Origin: JBDRLU01 sp043812795
Lineage (GTDB): Bacteria > Chloroflexota > Dehalococcoidia > Dehalococcoidales > UBA2162
Assembly: GCA_043812795.1 (NCBI GenBank)
Contig: JBDRLU010000033.1
Span: 1-64,000 of the forward strand
Reading direction: 5' to 3'
DNA length: 64,000 bases
The notes beneath the pieces are model-generated. The model made no database searches. It saw only the letters and a program-made list of their open reading frames with translations, and was not told the origin of the DNA. Below, piece by piece: positions 43,263 through 52,082 of this stretch (its first letter is position 1; each line of letters begins with the position of its first letter). The position numbers and the translations under genes are program-made.

Positions 43263-43718
43263 TCAAGTAATCTGTCCCCGCTGACCTGTCGTCTTTTGCT
43301 CTACCGGTATCGTCGTCCCTGTGGCTCGGGCGATAAGCTTGCCGTCCTGGTTGGTGACGGTCATTTCAGAGATACCGGCCCGCCGGCCGCTTTTGACCAC
43401 ACGGCATTCGGCGGTCAGTTCGTCATTGATGGCAGCACCATTGATAAAATGAATGTTGAACTGGGCGGCCAAGCTGGGATAAGCTAGCGAGTTGGAGGCG
43501 TAGGCAAAGGCCTGGTCGGTAAGGGCCATGATGATACCGCCGAAGATTAAGCCATTGAAGTTCTGGTATTCGGGTAATAGTTTCATGGTCACTTTAGCAT
43601 AGCCGGGGCTAAGCTCGACCAGCTTTATTTTCAGGAAAGAGGCGACTGGTTCTTTCCGTTCGCCGGCTTTTAGTATGGCGATGTTATCGGTGGCCTGTGT
43701 TTTTGATTGGTCAGGCAT
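43263..43718 (-). CDS. Hotdog-fold (PaaI-like) acyl-CoA thioesterase
   Basis: A 151-residue hotdog protein with the motif QNFNGLIFGGIIMALTDQAFAYASNS, where relatives have the acidic catalytic residue, and NIHFINGA and TAECRVVKSGRR after it. PaaI-type enzymes hydrolyse acyl-CoA or hydroxyphenylacetyl-CoA esters. It sits next to the enoyl-CoA hydratase, so it may release CoA from dead-end acyl-CoAs made by the Ior pathway. The ATG is chosen because GGAGG stands five bases before it, inside an earlier in-frame ATG. Confidence 0.85.
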   Translation of the reverse strand: MPDQSKTQATDNIAILKAGERKEPVASFLKIKLVELSPGYAKVTMKLLPEYQNFNGLIFGGIIMALTDQAFAYASNSLAYPSLAAQFNIHFINGAAINDELTAECRVVKSGRRAGISEMTVTNQDGKLIARATGTTIPVEQKTTGQRGQIT

Positions 43719-43849
43719 AAATTCCTCCATTAGTAAGCCGTCAGCTAATAGCTTTCAGCTTTATTCACCCATCCCCTCCTTTTGTTAAGAGGAGAGGGTT
43801 CACCCTGAAGGTTCTCCCTGAAGGGATAAAGGGTGAGGAGTCAATTTCT

Positions 43850-45034
43850 TTATCCAAGCTTAAATTTCTGGGCGGCCTGACGGAAACCATCGAGTGAGCC
43901 TTCGAGGGTGCGGTCATTGACGCAGTAAGCGATGCGGAAATAGCCGGGCGAGCCGAAGCTGCAGCCGGGCACGGTGAGCACACGGTACTCCTGTAATGCC
44001 CTGACGAAAGCAATATCGTCCTCACCGGGCGCCCTGGGGAACATATAAAAAGTCCCACGGGGTTTCATCATGGCATAACCCATCCGGCTCAACTGGTCGT
44101 ATAATAAATCTCTTTTCTTCTGGTAATCGGCGATAGAGACGGTCGCCGCCGGTAAATGACGCACTACCTGCTGCATCAAAGCCGGAGCATTGACGAAGCC
44201 CAGTATCCGGTTGCAGTAGATAAAACCATTGACCAGTTCATTGTGGTCCGTACATTCGGGATGGATGGCAATATAGCCGATGCGTTCGCCGGGCAGGGCC
44301 AAATCTTTAGAGTGAGAGTTGACGACGATACTGTTGCGGGAATGGTGCCAGATATGCGGGCATTTCACGCCGTCATAGACAATCTTGCGGTATGGCTCGT
44401 CACTGATTAAAAAGACCGGTGCCCCGTTTTTAGATTTTCTGTCGAGTAGTTCCCCGAGTCGATGGATAAAGTCCTCGCTATAGACGGCCCCGGAGGGATT
44501 GTTGGGGGAATTAATGAGGACGGCTCTCGTGCGGCTGCCGATGGCCTTGCTAAGAACGTCGAGCCGGGGGATAAAATTTTCATCGGTCGGCAGCACCTTG
44601 GCGGCGCCGCCGTGGTTATCGATATAGTTCAAATACTCGGCAAAATAAGGAGCGAAGACGATAACTCTGTCACCGGCGTTGAGGATGGTCTTGAGTACCA
44701 CGTTCAGGGCGCCGGCGGCGCCGCAGGTCATGACGATATCGTTCATGGTGAAATTGACGCCGGTCTCGTCGGCTAACCGGGATGCGACGGCGGCCCTGGT
44801 CTCAGGATAGCCGGCATTCTCCATGTAACGGTGCATGCCCGGTACGGGGTTATCGGCCAGTCTTTTCAGTTCGCTGACAAATTCCGGCGGTGGTTCCATT
44901 ATCGGGTTGCCCAGAGAGAGGTCGAAGACATTTTCGGCGCCGTAGCGCTGCTTGAGCTGAGTCCCTTCATCGAACATCTTCCTTATCCAGGACCCCGCCG
45001 CCATACTTTTCTGGACTTTCGCCGAGATGGGCAC
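43850..45034 (-). CDS. PLP-dependent class I/II aminotransferase
   Basis: A 394-residue fold-type I aminotransferase. NSPNNPSGAVYS, ISDEPYRKI with the cofactor Asp, and SHSKDLALPGERIGY with the Schiff-base Lys (position about 235) are seen, plus the Arg near the C-terminus in FRIAYCV. It moves an amino group from an amino acid to 2-oxoglutarate or another oxo acid. In this cluster it would make the 2-oxo acid oxidised by IorAB. The start is a GTG after ACGGAGG. It begins ten bases after the ferredoxin stop. Confidence 0.9.
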   Translation of the reverse strand: MPISAKVQKSMAAGSWIRKMFDEGTQLKQRYGAENVFDLSLGNPIMEPPPEFVSELKRLADNPVPGMHRYMENAGYPETRAAVASRLADETGVNFTMNDIVMTCGAAGALNVVLKTILNAGDRVIVFAPYFAEYLNYIDNHGGAAKVLPTDENFIPRLDVLSKAIGSRTRAVLINSPNNPSGAVYSEDFIHRLGELLDRKSKNGAPVFLISDEPYRKIVYDGVKCPHIWHHSRNSIVVNSHSKDLALPGERIGYIAIHPECTDHNELVNGFIYCNRILGFVNAPALMQQVVRHLPAATVSIADYQKKRDLLYDQLSRMGYAMMKPRGTFYMFPRAPGEDDIAFVRALQEYRVLTVPGCSFGSPGYFRIAYCVNDRTLEGSLDGFRQAAQKFKLG

Positions 45035-45044
45035 GTTGCCTCCG

Positions 45045-45512
45045 TCAGGCTACCGGTTTCTTTTTGGCCGCTTTCCCTCTCGTTTTCTGGGCTTCAATCT
45101 CGAAGGTGGTCACTTTGAGGGCTTGCTTGGGGCAGACCTCGACGCATTTGGGCTGGGCGCGTCCCTGGCACAAATCGCAGAGCACGACCGTTTTTTCCGA
45201 GCGTTTGAGGGAGATAGCTCCGAAGTCACAGGCTTCGATGCACCAGCCGCAGCCGATGCAGCGTATCTTGTCAACGCGAATGCTGTTGGTAGTCTCGTCC
45301 ATCGTGAGCGCCTCACGCGGGCAGGCACTGATGCAGGGTGTTTTTTCACAGAAACGACAGGCGATGCTGACGGCGGACTGGCCATCGGTTACCAGGTGAA
45401 TCCGAGACAACTCGGGGCAGAAGACACCTTCTTTTTCCGATGAGCAGACCATCTCGCAGATGCCGCAGCCGGTGCATAATTCCGTATCACAGATTATATA
45501 CTTGCGTTCCAT
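45045..45512 (-). CDS. Polyferredoxin-like 4Fe-4S protein linked to AOR
   Basis: A 155-residue protein with multiple Cys motifs: CTGCGICEMVC, CRFCEKTPCISAC, CIGCGWCIEAC and CDLCQGRAQPKCVEVCP, enough for about four [4Fe-4S] clusters, in the style of AOR- or DMSO-reductase-type electron-transfer subunits. It likely takes electrons from aldehyde:ferredoxin oxidoreductase. The start overlaps the AOR end by 26 bases, so both are translationally coupled. The C-terminus is Lys-rich. Confidence 0.92.
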   Translation of the reverse strand: MERKYIICDTELCTGCGICEMVCSSEKEGVFCPELSRIHLVTDGQSAVSIACRFCEKTPCISACPREALTMDETTNSIRVDKIRCIGCGWCIEACDFGAISLKRSEKTVVLCDLCQGRAQPKCVEVCPKQALKVTTFEIEAQKTRGKAAKKKPVA

Positions 45513-47358
45513 ACTGTAGTCCTTTTACCGGCGCGATGGAGTCCTGCAACTCCAGCGAGCGCAGTTTACTCTCCGGAATTAAACCTTCAGCCGTCCAGCC
45601 CCGGGCCTCATAATAGCCATCAATCATCAGGCGGAGGCCTTTCTCGGTGACGGTAGTGCCTTTGCCTTCCGGCCCGGTCAGCGGGTCTTTAAACACGCGG
45701 GGCGGCAGCCAGTCGTCGCGGCATTGCCAGCCTTCGCGGATGTTGAAGGCTTTCTTCATATTATTGATGCGTTCGCCGGCCAATTTCAATTCGGCGGCTG
45801 TCAGTTCCAGACCGGTAGCCTGAGAATAAAGATAAGCCGTCTCGGCATACATATCCTTGAAGCACCGCCGCATGAATTTGCAGATGACCAGCGAGTCGAG
45901 GACGGCGGCAAAATCTTCCGGCCCGGTAACCATAGCCCCGCGGCCCGGTTCATCCTGGAAACGGTTGACCTGGCCGGAGGTATCTACTTCATAGGCCGGG
46001 GAGCGGTTGTGACAGGCGCCTCTCAGACCAGTCGCCAGCCCGATAGCCAGTGTTTTCATGGCCCGCGGGTCATAGCCGGGAATTTCAAGACCTTTGGAAT
46101 GCATCGCCCAGTAGTCGGAACCGTGTCCCAGTTTGGTGGAAGCCAGTCTGGTACCCTCGGCCAGCAAATTGCCGAGGCTCTGACGCTGGCTGATTTTCTC
46201 AATCATGGCGATGAGAGCGTTGTGGTTGCCGAAGGTAAGCTCGATACCGTCGGTATCTTTTTCCGTCAACAGGCCTTTCTCAAAGCATTCCATGCCCCAG
46301 GCGATACTGCTGCCGGTGCTGATAGTATCCAGACCAGCATGGTCGCACAGTTCGGCGGCTTTCAAAATGCCGGGGACGTAATCGATACCGCAAAGAGGCC
46401 CGAGGGCGTAGAGAGACTCATAGTCCAATTCCCATTGGGCTCCCTGGTCAGGCCCGTCGGTGACGGCGTAGATGTGGCCGCACGCTACCGGACAGTTAGC
46501 GCAGGACATCTGTTTGATAAGGTGGCGTTGGGCAAGGATTTCGCCGCTGACATTTTCGGCTTTATCGAAGGCCGACTGCTGGAAATTCCGCGTCGGCAAG
46601 GCTGACATGGTATTAAGCATTAAAACATTACCCGGCGTCCCCAGCCCGCGGTATTTTTCGGTGTCCCGCCCCTGGGCTTTTTTGATTAACTCGAGGCTGA
46701 TTCTTTCCACCTCGGCAAGATTGTGCACCTTGATGGGACGGGTACCCCGTAAGGCGATGGCTTTTAATTTCTTGGCACCCATGACGGCACCGGTACCGGT
46801 ACGGCCCGCCTGCCGGTAAATATCATTGCTGATGCAGGCATAGCGTACCAGGTTCTCTCCGCCCGGGCCGATAGAGGCGACGGTTACTCTCGGGTCACCG
46901 ATTTCGTCTTTAATAAGGCTTTCTGTCTCCGGGCTGCCCTTGCCCCAGAGGCGGTCGGCTTTCTTGAAGTGGACGATTTCATTATCGATAAAAAGATAGG
47001 TCGGCGATGTGGCGGCACCGGTGATGACCAGAGCATCGAAGCCCGTCCGCTTCAGTGCCTGCGACCAGAAACTGGAGGAGATAGAATCGCCGATGAGTCC
47101 GGTAAGCGGTGACTTGGTGGCCACGGCATGCTTGTTCGCCGTCGGTATAATCGTGCCGGCCAGGGCGCTGCTGGCAAAAACCAGCGGGTTATCGGGAGAA
47201 AAGGGTTCGGTACCGGCAGGTAAGTACTGGTAGAGCAGGCGCGCCGCCAGCCCCACTCCGCCGATGTAGCCTTTCAAAAAGGACGGGCTGAGCTCTTCTC
47301 CCCTGACTTCTTTTGTCGTCAGGTTGATGATGAGCATCCGGCCGCTATATAGTTCCAA
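45487..47358 (-). CDS. aor: Aldehyde:ferredoxin oxidoreductase (tungstopterin)
   Basis: A 623-residue AOR-family enzyme. ILIINLTT-like opening, then YIGGVGLAARLLY, SALAGTIIPTANKHAVATKSPLTG, the cluster ligands CANCPVACGHIY (CX2CX3C) and the last Cys in GLRGACHNRSPAYEVD are present. It oxidises aldehydes to acids with ferredoxin or runs in reverse, and holds tungsten on two pterins. The start is taken as the TTG with GAGG six bases before it; a TTG four codons earlier is possible. It lies just after iorB and overlaps the ferredoxin gene, so aldehydes made by IorAB side reactions or by threonine aldolase are likely substrates. Confidence 0.92.
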   Translation of the reverse strand: MELYSGRMLIINLTTKEVRGEELSPSFLKGYIGGVGLAARLLYQYLPAGTEPFSPDNPLVFASSALAGTIIPTANKHAVATKSPLTGLIGDSISSSFWSQALKRTGFDALVITGAATSPTYLFIDNEIVHFKKADRLWGKGSPETESLIKDEIGDPRVTVASIGPGGENLVRYACISNDIYRQAGRTGTGAVMGAKKLKAIALRGTRPIKVHNLAEVERISLELIKKAQGRDTEKYRGLGTPGNVLMLNTMSALPTRNFQQSAFDKAENVSGEILAQRHLIKQMSCANCPVACGHIYAVTDGPDQGAQWELDYESLYALGPLCGIDYVPGILKAAELCDHAGLDTISTGSSIAWGMECFEKGLLTEKDTDGIELTFGNHNALIAMIEKISQRQSLGNLLAEGTRLASTKLGHGSDYWAMHSKGLEIPGYDPRAMKTLAIGLATGLRGACHNRSPAYEVDTSGQVNRFQDEPGRGAMVTGPEDFAAVLDSLVICKFMRRCFKDMYAETAYLYSQATGLELTAAELKLAGERINNMKKAFNIREGWQCRDDWLPPRVFKDPLTGPEGKGTTVTEKGLRLMIDGYYEARGWTAEGLIPESKLRSLELQDSIAPVKGLQYGTQVYNL

Positions 47359-47379
47359 ACTTAACCTCAAAGCTGCGAA

Positions 47380-47994
47380 TTATTTTTTGCCGGCTTTGAC
47401 CGGTCTCATTGCTTTTATCTCGGCAGCGCCCCGATAGAAAGCCTCGAGGCTGGACTCGGTAAATCTGGGTGGTAAGTGCGGACGGATATTCTCTATCCAT
47501 GTCTCCGTCTCCAGTTCCAGAAATACCGATAGAGCGCCGAGCATCACCATGTTCAGCGCCCTCGGGTTGCCGACTTCACGGCCAATCCGGTTCGCCGGAA
47601 TCAAGTATATCTCATCGGTGTATTGACCGAGAATTTCTTTGATTTCTTCCCAGGTGGGGTAAGGGGTGGTGCCGCCGATGACGGATACCGGGATGATGGT
47701 GACGTCGGACACGATAGCAACGCCCTTTGGTTTTAAGTACGGTGCCCAGCGGGCCGCTTCCAGTTGCTCGAAAGCGAGCAGGAAATCAACGTCGCCCTGC
47801 TTAATCATCGGGGAAAAGACCTGTTTCCCCCAACGGACATGGCTGACCACGCTCCCGCCCCGCTGCGACATACCGATAGAGTCCGACTTTTTGACATCAT
47901 AGCCGCAATTCATGCCGATTTCAGCCATAGCATCACTGGCCAGAATAATCCCCTGGCCGCCAACGCCTGCCACCAGAACATTGACGTCCTTCAT
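47380..47994 (-). CDS. iorB: Indolepyruvate ferredoxin oxidoreductase, beta subunit
   Basis: A 204-residue gamma/beta-type subunit of 2-oxoacid:ferredoxin oxidoreductase. VLVAGVGGQGIILASDAMAEIG is the family signature, with KKSDSIGMSQRGGSVVSHVRWG after it. It works as a pair with IorA to oxidise aryl pyruvates to aryl-acetyl-CoA, CO2 and reduced ferredoxin. It overlaps iorA by four bases. Confidence 0.93.
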   Translation of the reverse strand: MKDVNVLVAGVGGQGIILASDAMAEIGMNCGYDVKKSDSIGMSQRGGSVVSHVRWGKQVFSPMIKQGDVDFLLAFEQLEAARWAPYLKPKGVAIVSDVTIIPVSVIGGTTPYPTWEEIKEILGQYTDEIYLIPANRIGREVGNPRALNMVMLGALSVFLELETETWIENIRPHLPPRFTESSLEAFYRGAAEIKAMRPVKAGKK

Positions 47995-49835
47995 TTCTTA
48001 CTTTCCCCGATAGCCTGTTGCGGGCAGACTTGGACGCAGATATTGCAGCCCGAACCGACGCAGAGACTCTCATCAATCCAGCCTTTCTCATTAGCGACGG
48101 AAATGGCCGGACAGCCCAAGCGCAGGCAAGCGTAGCAGCTATTACATTTTTCACTGTCAACTTTAAAGGGTGTCCCTGATGCCCTGACATTGAGCGGGCA
48201 GGGGCCCCGTACGATGATTACTGAAGGTTCGTCGGTTTCGACGCACCGACGGATGGTGGACTCGATGGCCGCCAGGTCGAAAGCGTTCACCACATTCACG
48301 TCTCTGACACCGATGCCGCGCGCCAGTTCTTCCAGCTTCACGACCTGAGTTTTTACCCCTCTGGCTGAAATGCCTGTTCCCGGATGGCCCTGATGACCGG
48401 TCATCGCCGTGGTCGCGTTATCCAGAATAATAACCGTGGTGTTGCCCTGATTATAAACCACGTCCACCAGCGGCGTGATGCCGGAATGGATGAAGGTGGA
48501 ATCACCGATAATGGCGACAACTTTATTGGGCACACCGGCTTTTTCCAGCCCGAGTGCCTTACCGATGCTGGCGCCCATGCAGGCGGTAGTATCCAGCGCC
48601 ATGAGGGGAGGATATACCCCCAGCGTATAGCACCCGATATCACCGGTTACGATGAGGCCGCTCGTTTTTAACTGCCCCAGTATTTCTCTTTCCGGTGGAA
48701 CGTCACTGTCAGGGCCGGGGTTATAGAAGCCAAGCCTTCTTAAGGCAAACTCGGCGGCGGTGTGTGGGCAGCCGGGACAGAGTAGCGGCGGCCTTGACGG
48801 CAGTTGTTTTGGCGTCTGGCCAGGTTTAGTCTGACGTTTTCGCGTTGACTTTATTAAACCGGCTTTGATGGCACCGTTTTCGACTATCTCAGGATTAAGC
48901 TCACCGGTGATGGGGAAAAATTCTTTGCCGGTTACGGGAATACCGAGGCCGCGCACTTCCTCTTCAAGAACCGGGTCAAGCTCCTCGACGACAATCACCC
49001 TTTCCACTTCTCTGGCGAATTTGCGAATAAGGTCCACGGGAAGGGGATAAGTGGTGACCAACTTGAGAAAAGAGGCTTTCTTGAAGACCTCGCGGGCGTA
49101 TTGATAGGCAACTCCGCTGGAGATTACGCCGAGCTTGCGGTCGGCCAGTAGCGTCTCGTTCAGAGGGAAGCTTTCCACGTAAGAGCGCAACTTGGCGGTG
49201 CGTTCTTCCATGACATAACGTCGGGCGCGGGCATACTGCGGCACCATGACAAATTTACCGGGTGAGCGTTTGAAGACGGCTTGTTTTAAACTGGCTGGTC
49301 GCTCTTTATTGACATCGACCACTGTTTTGCAATGAGAGATGCGGGTCGTCGAGCGCAGCAGTACCGGCGTATCGAATTCTTCGCTGATATTAAAGGCGTG
49401 GTCCATTAACTCGTAAGCTTCCCGGCTGTCGGTCGGTTCGAGCATCGGTACTTTGGCGAATTTAGCATAGTGACGGTTGTCCTGCTCGCCCTGCGAGCTA
49501 TGAATCCACGGGTCGTCACAGGAAATAACGACCAGTCCGCCCACGATGCCGGTTGTCGAAGCGGCAAAGAACGGGTCGGCGGCAACGTTCAGCCCGACGT
49601 GTTTCATTGAGACCAGTGCCCGGATACCGCTGTAGGCGGCGCCTAAAGCTACCTCCATGGCCACTTTCTCATTGGTCGACCATTCGGTATAGATATCGTT
49701 GAAGTGGGCCAGCGCTTCCAATATCTCGGTGCTGGGTGTGCCGGGATAGGCGGTAGCCACCTTAATGCCGGCGTGGTAGGCACCGAGGGCGAGAGCTTCG
49801 TTGCCGGAAAGGAGTTTTAACATGATAGTGCTCAT
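47991..49835 (-). CDS. iorA: Indolepyruvate ferredoxin oxidoreductase, alpha subunit
   Basis: A 614-residue IorA. The N-terminal pyrimidine domain (LLSGNEALALGAYHAGIKVATAYPGTPSTEI), the thiamine diphosphate motif GDSTFIHSGITPLVDVVYNQGN and the C-terminal ferredoxin domain (CNSCYACLRLGCP and CVGSGCNICVQVCP) are complete. It binds TPP and two 4Fe-4S clusters. No ribosome site is close to the ATG; the leader has overlapping hairpins (49856-49927). The operon continues through iorB, aor, the ferredoxin and the aminotransferase, a set for amino acid oxidation. Confidence 0.93.
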   Translation of the reverse strand: MSTIMLKLLSGNEALALGAYHAGIKVATAYPGTPSTEILEALAHFNDIYTEWSTNEKVAMEVALGAAYSGIRALVSMKHVGLNVAADPFFAASTTGIVGGLVVISCDDPWIHSSQGEQDNRHYAKFAKVPMLEPTDSREAYELMDHAFNISEEFDTPVLLRSTTRISHCKTVVDVNKERPASLKQAVFKRSPGKFVMVPQYARARRYVMEERTAKLRSYVESFPLNETLLADRKLGVISSGVAYQYAREVFKKASFLKLVTTYPLPVDLIRKFAREVERVIVVEELDPVLEEEVRGLGIPVTGKEFFPITGELNPEIVENGAIKAGLIKSTRKRQTKPGQTPKQLPSRPPLLCPGCPHTAAEFALRRLGFYNPGPDSDVPPEREILGQLKTSGLIVTGDIGCYTLGVYPPLMALDTTACMGASIGKALGLEKAGVPNKVVAIIGDSTFIHSGITPLVDVVYNQGNTTVIILDNATTAMTGHQGHPGTGISARGVKTQVVKLEELARGIGVRDVNVVNAFDLAAIESTIRRCVETDEPSVIIVRGPCPLNVRASGTPFKVDSEKCNSCYACLRLGCPAISVANEKGWIDESLCVGSGCNICVQVCPQQAIGESKK

Positions 49836-49855
49836 TATAACATAATGTGGTGGGT

Positions 49856-49927
49856 GAGCGAAGCCAACGCCCTGTTATTGGGAGGAGCACATTTGCTTCG
49901 CTCAGTATAAACTCCGCGACGAAGCAA
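49856..49927 (-). promoter_or_regulatory. Alternative hairpins in the iorA leader
   Basis: On the minus strand TTGCTTCG (49920-49927) can pair with CGAAGCAA, while GAGCGAAGC in the same middle segment (49893-49903) can instead pair with GCTTCGCTC (49856-49864). The two stems exclude each other. This may regulate iorA, but no terminator run follows and no promoter is certain. Confidence 0.35.
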
Positions 49928-50003
49928 TCTCCTTCGATGAGATTACTATGTCCCGATAAAATCAGGACTTGTAGTGACAATATGGGAAAAGACTTCAGGT
50001 TGG

Positions 50004-51857
50004 CTATGGCCGCGCGTGGCTGCTTTCCACCTCGTCGCTGCGGCGGGTGGCATGGATATCCCTCAGACGCTGGGTCTGGGTCAGTAACTTTTTCCGTAAC
50101 CGGATGTTGGCCGGCGTTACCTCAACCAGTTCATCTTTGTTGATAAAGTCGATAGCCTGCTCCAGACTCAGCTTGATGGGTGGCGTCAGCTTGATGGCGA
50201 TGTCTGAGGTGGACGATCGGACGTTGGTCTTCTTCTTTTCTTTGCAAACGTTGACGGCGATATCCTGTGCCCGTGGATTCAACCCGACTATCATGCCTTC
50301 ATAGACGGCCGTGTTCGGTTCGATGAAGGTGAGGCCGCGGCCCTGGGCATTGTTCAGACCGTAGGTCACGGCTTTGCCCGGCTCCGAGGCGACCAGCACA
50401 CCACTGCGGGTCGAAACAATATTCCCCCGCCAGGGCTCATAATCAAGAAAAATGGTATTCATGACCCCTTCACCCCGGGTCGCTGTCAGAAAGGCGCTGC
50501 GGAAGCCAATAAGCCCTTTGGTGGGCACGTGGAATTCCAGGCGCATGTTACCCTTGCCATCGTTGCGCATGTTGGTGAGTTGGGCCTGCCGTTTGCCGAG
50601 CATTTCGGTTAGAATGCCAATGTTTTCCTCTTTAGTATCGAGGGTGAGGACTTCCACTGGCTCCATCAGCTTGCCGTCGATTACCTTGGTGATGGCTTCC
50701 GGCCTGGAAACTTCAAATTCATAGCCTTCGCGGCGCATGGTCTCAATCAAAATAGCCAGGTGCAGTTCACCCCGGCCTTTGACCAGGAAAGTATCCGGGC
50801 TATCGGTATCCTGGACTCTGAGGCTGAGGTTGGTCTCCAGTTCACGGTAAAGCCGCTCCCGCAACTGGCGGGTAGTGCTGAAGCGACCCTCACGTCCAGC
50901 GAAAGGTGAAGTGTTGACCCCGAAGGTCATCTCGACCGTAGGTTCGCCAATCTGGATACGGGGTAAGGCTTCGGGACTTTCGGGACTGGCGATAGTGTCG
51001 CCAATGCTCACTTTTTCGATGCCAGTTATAGCGGCGATATCGCCTGCCTCAACCTGGGCCACCTCTAGGCGCTTCAAGCCGAGATAGGTAAATACGGAAT
51101 TTACTTCATAATCCGTCGCCGTACCGTCGGCGGTCAGACTGACCACCTGGTCGTGCGCGGTAATCTTACCGCGCCAGATACGACCGATGGCGATTCGGCC
51201 AATATGGCTGTCATAGTCCAGGTTAGAAACCAGCATCTGTAACGGCCCGTTTTCAGTCTGTGGGGGTGGTATCTTCTCCAGGATGCATTCGAACAGTGGG
51301 GTAATATCCTTGCCTTTGATACTGAGGTCGGTGGTAGCCGTACCTTCCCGGGCGCTGGCGTAAAGCACCGAGAAGTCAAGCTGGTCGGCACTGGTAGCTA
51401 ATTCCAGGAAGAGGTCCTGGGTGAGCTGTAATACTTCGGCTATCCGTGCATTTTCGCGGTCTATTTTATTGATGACCACGATAATTTTTAAACCTTTTTG
51501 CAGGGCCTGACGGAGGACAAATGTGGTCTGGGGCATCGGCCCCTCGACCGAGTCCACCAGCAGTAAACAGCCATCGGCCATGCTGATGACCCGCTCCACT
51601 TCTCCGCTGAAGTCAACGTGCCCTGGAGTATCGATGATATTGATTTTGACTCCCCGGTAAACGACGGCAGTATTTTTGGCCATGATAGTAATGCCTTTTT
51701 CGCGCTCGAGGGCATTCTGGTCCATTATCAGTTCGCCCACCTGCTGGTTGTCCCGGAAGATTTTACTTTGCTTGAGCATGGCGTCCACCAGAGTGGTCTT
51801 ACCATGGTCAACGTGGGCGATGATAGCGATATTTCTAATGTCACTGCGATAATTCAT
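50004..51857 (-). CDS. typA: Translational GTPase TypA/BipA
   Basis: A 617-residue GTPase with IAHVDHGKTTLVDAMLKQS (G1), DTPGHVDFSGEVERV (G3), NKIDRENAR (G4), the two beta-barrel/EF-G-like domains and the TypA-specific C-terminal domain (LTPPIKLSLEQAIDFINKDELVEVTP). It binds the ribosome and helps assembly or stress translation. A leader of about 140 bases holds a terminator-like hairpin (51911-51962), so expression may be attenuated. Confidence 0.95.
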   Translation of the reverse strand: MNYRSDIRNIAIIAHVDHGKTTLVDAMLKQSKIFRDNQQVGELIMDQNALEREKGITIMAKNTAVVYRGVKINIIDTPGHVDFSGEVERVISMADGCLLLVDSVEGPMPQTTFVLRQALQKGLKIIVVINKIDRENARIAEVLQLTQDLFLELATSADQLDFSVLYASAREGTATTDLSIKGKDITPLFECILEKIPPPQTENGPLQMLVSNLDYDSHIGRIAIGRIWRGKITAHDQVVSLTADGTATDYEVNSVFTYLGLKRLEVAQVEAGDIAAITGIEKVSIGDTIASPESPEALPRIQIGEPTVEMTFGVNTSPFAGREGRFSTTRQLRERLYRELETNLSLRVQDTDSPDTFLVKGRGELHLAILIETMRREGYEFEVSRPEAITKVIDGKLMEPVEVLTLDTKEENIGILTEMLGKRQAQLTNMRNDGKGNMRLEFHVPTKGLIGFRSAFLTATRGEGVMNTIFLDYEPWRGNIVSTRSGVLVASEPGKAVTYGLNNAQGRGLTFIEPNTAVYEGMIVGLNPRAQDIAVNVCKEKKKTNVRSSTSDIAIKLTPPIKLSLEQAIDFINKDELVEVTPANIRLRKKLLTQTQRLRDIHATRRSDEVESSHARP

Positions 51858-51910
51858 ATTTTATCGGTTTTTCCTTTACTCTTTTTTAGAGAAAAGTGAT
51901 ATCCTTTCTT

Positions 51911-51962
51911 AAAAAACTATTGGACGACCTTTTCTCAATGCCGAGAGCATCGGTCATCCAAT
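51911..51962 (-). terminator. Terminator-like hairpin in the typA leader
   Basis: On the minus strand ATTGGATGACC pairs with GGTCGTCCAAT (one G-U) around an inner small stem and is followed by AGTTTTTTAAG. It sits between the typA promoter and the typA ATG, as an attenuator would. Confidence 0.55.
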
Positions 51963-52005
51963 CTGTCAGGTAAAGCGATAACTTTTATCTGAGACTGCTG
52001 AGTGT

Positions 52006-52034
52006 ATTATACATCAATCGCAGGCTGGCAGCAA
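52006..52034 (-). promoter_or_regulatory. Promoter of typA
   Basis: TTGCTG, 17 bases, TATAAT on the minus strand, with the start about 142 bases before the typA ATG. Confidence 0.6.
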
Positions 52035-52082
52035 ATAACTTGTGCGTGACCGTTTATAGACAAGTTGCTATCGGAATAAGGA

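Noticed and set aside
43731..43849. Attachment site or mobile element edge
   Set aside because: The stretch contains CCCTCTCC/GGAGAGGG-type intergenic repeats like those at about 2353 and 14250, but no direct repeat flanks, integrase or transposase.
45724..46605. 293-codon plus-strand frame
   Set aside because: It is antisense to the aldehyde:ferredoxin oxidoreductase gene, whose motifs are clear, and has no ribosome site.
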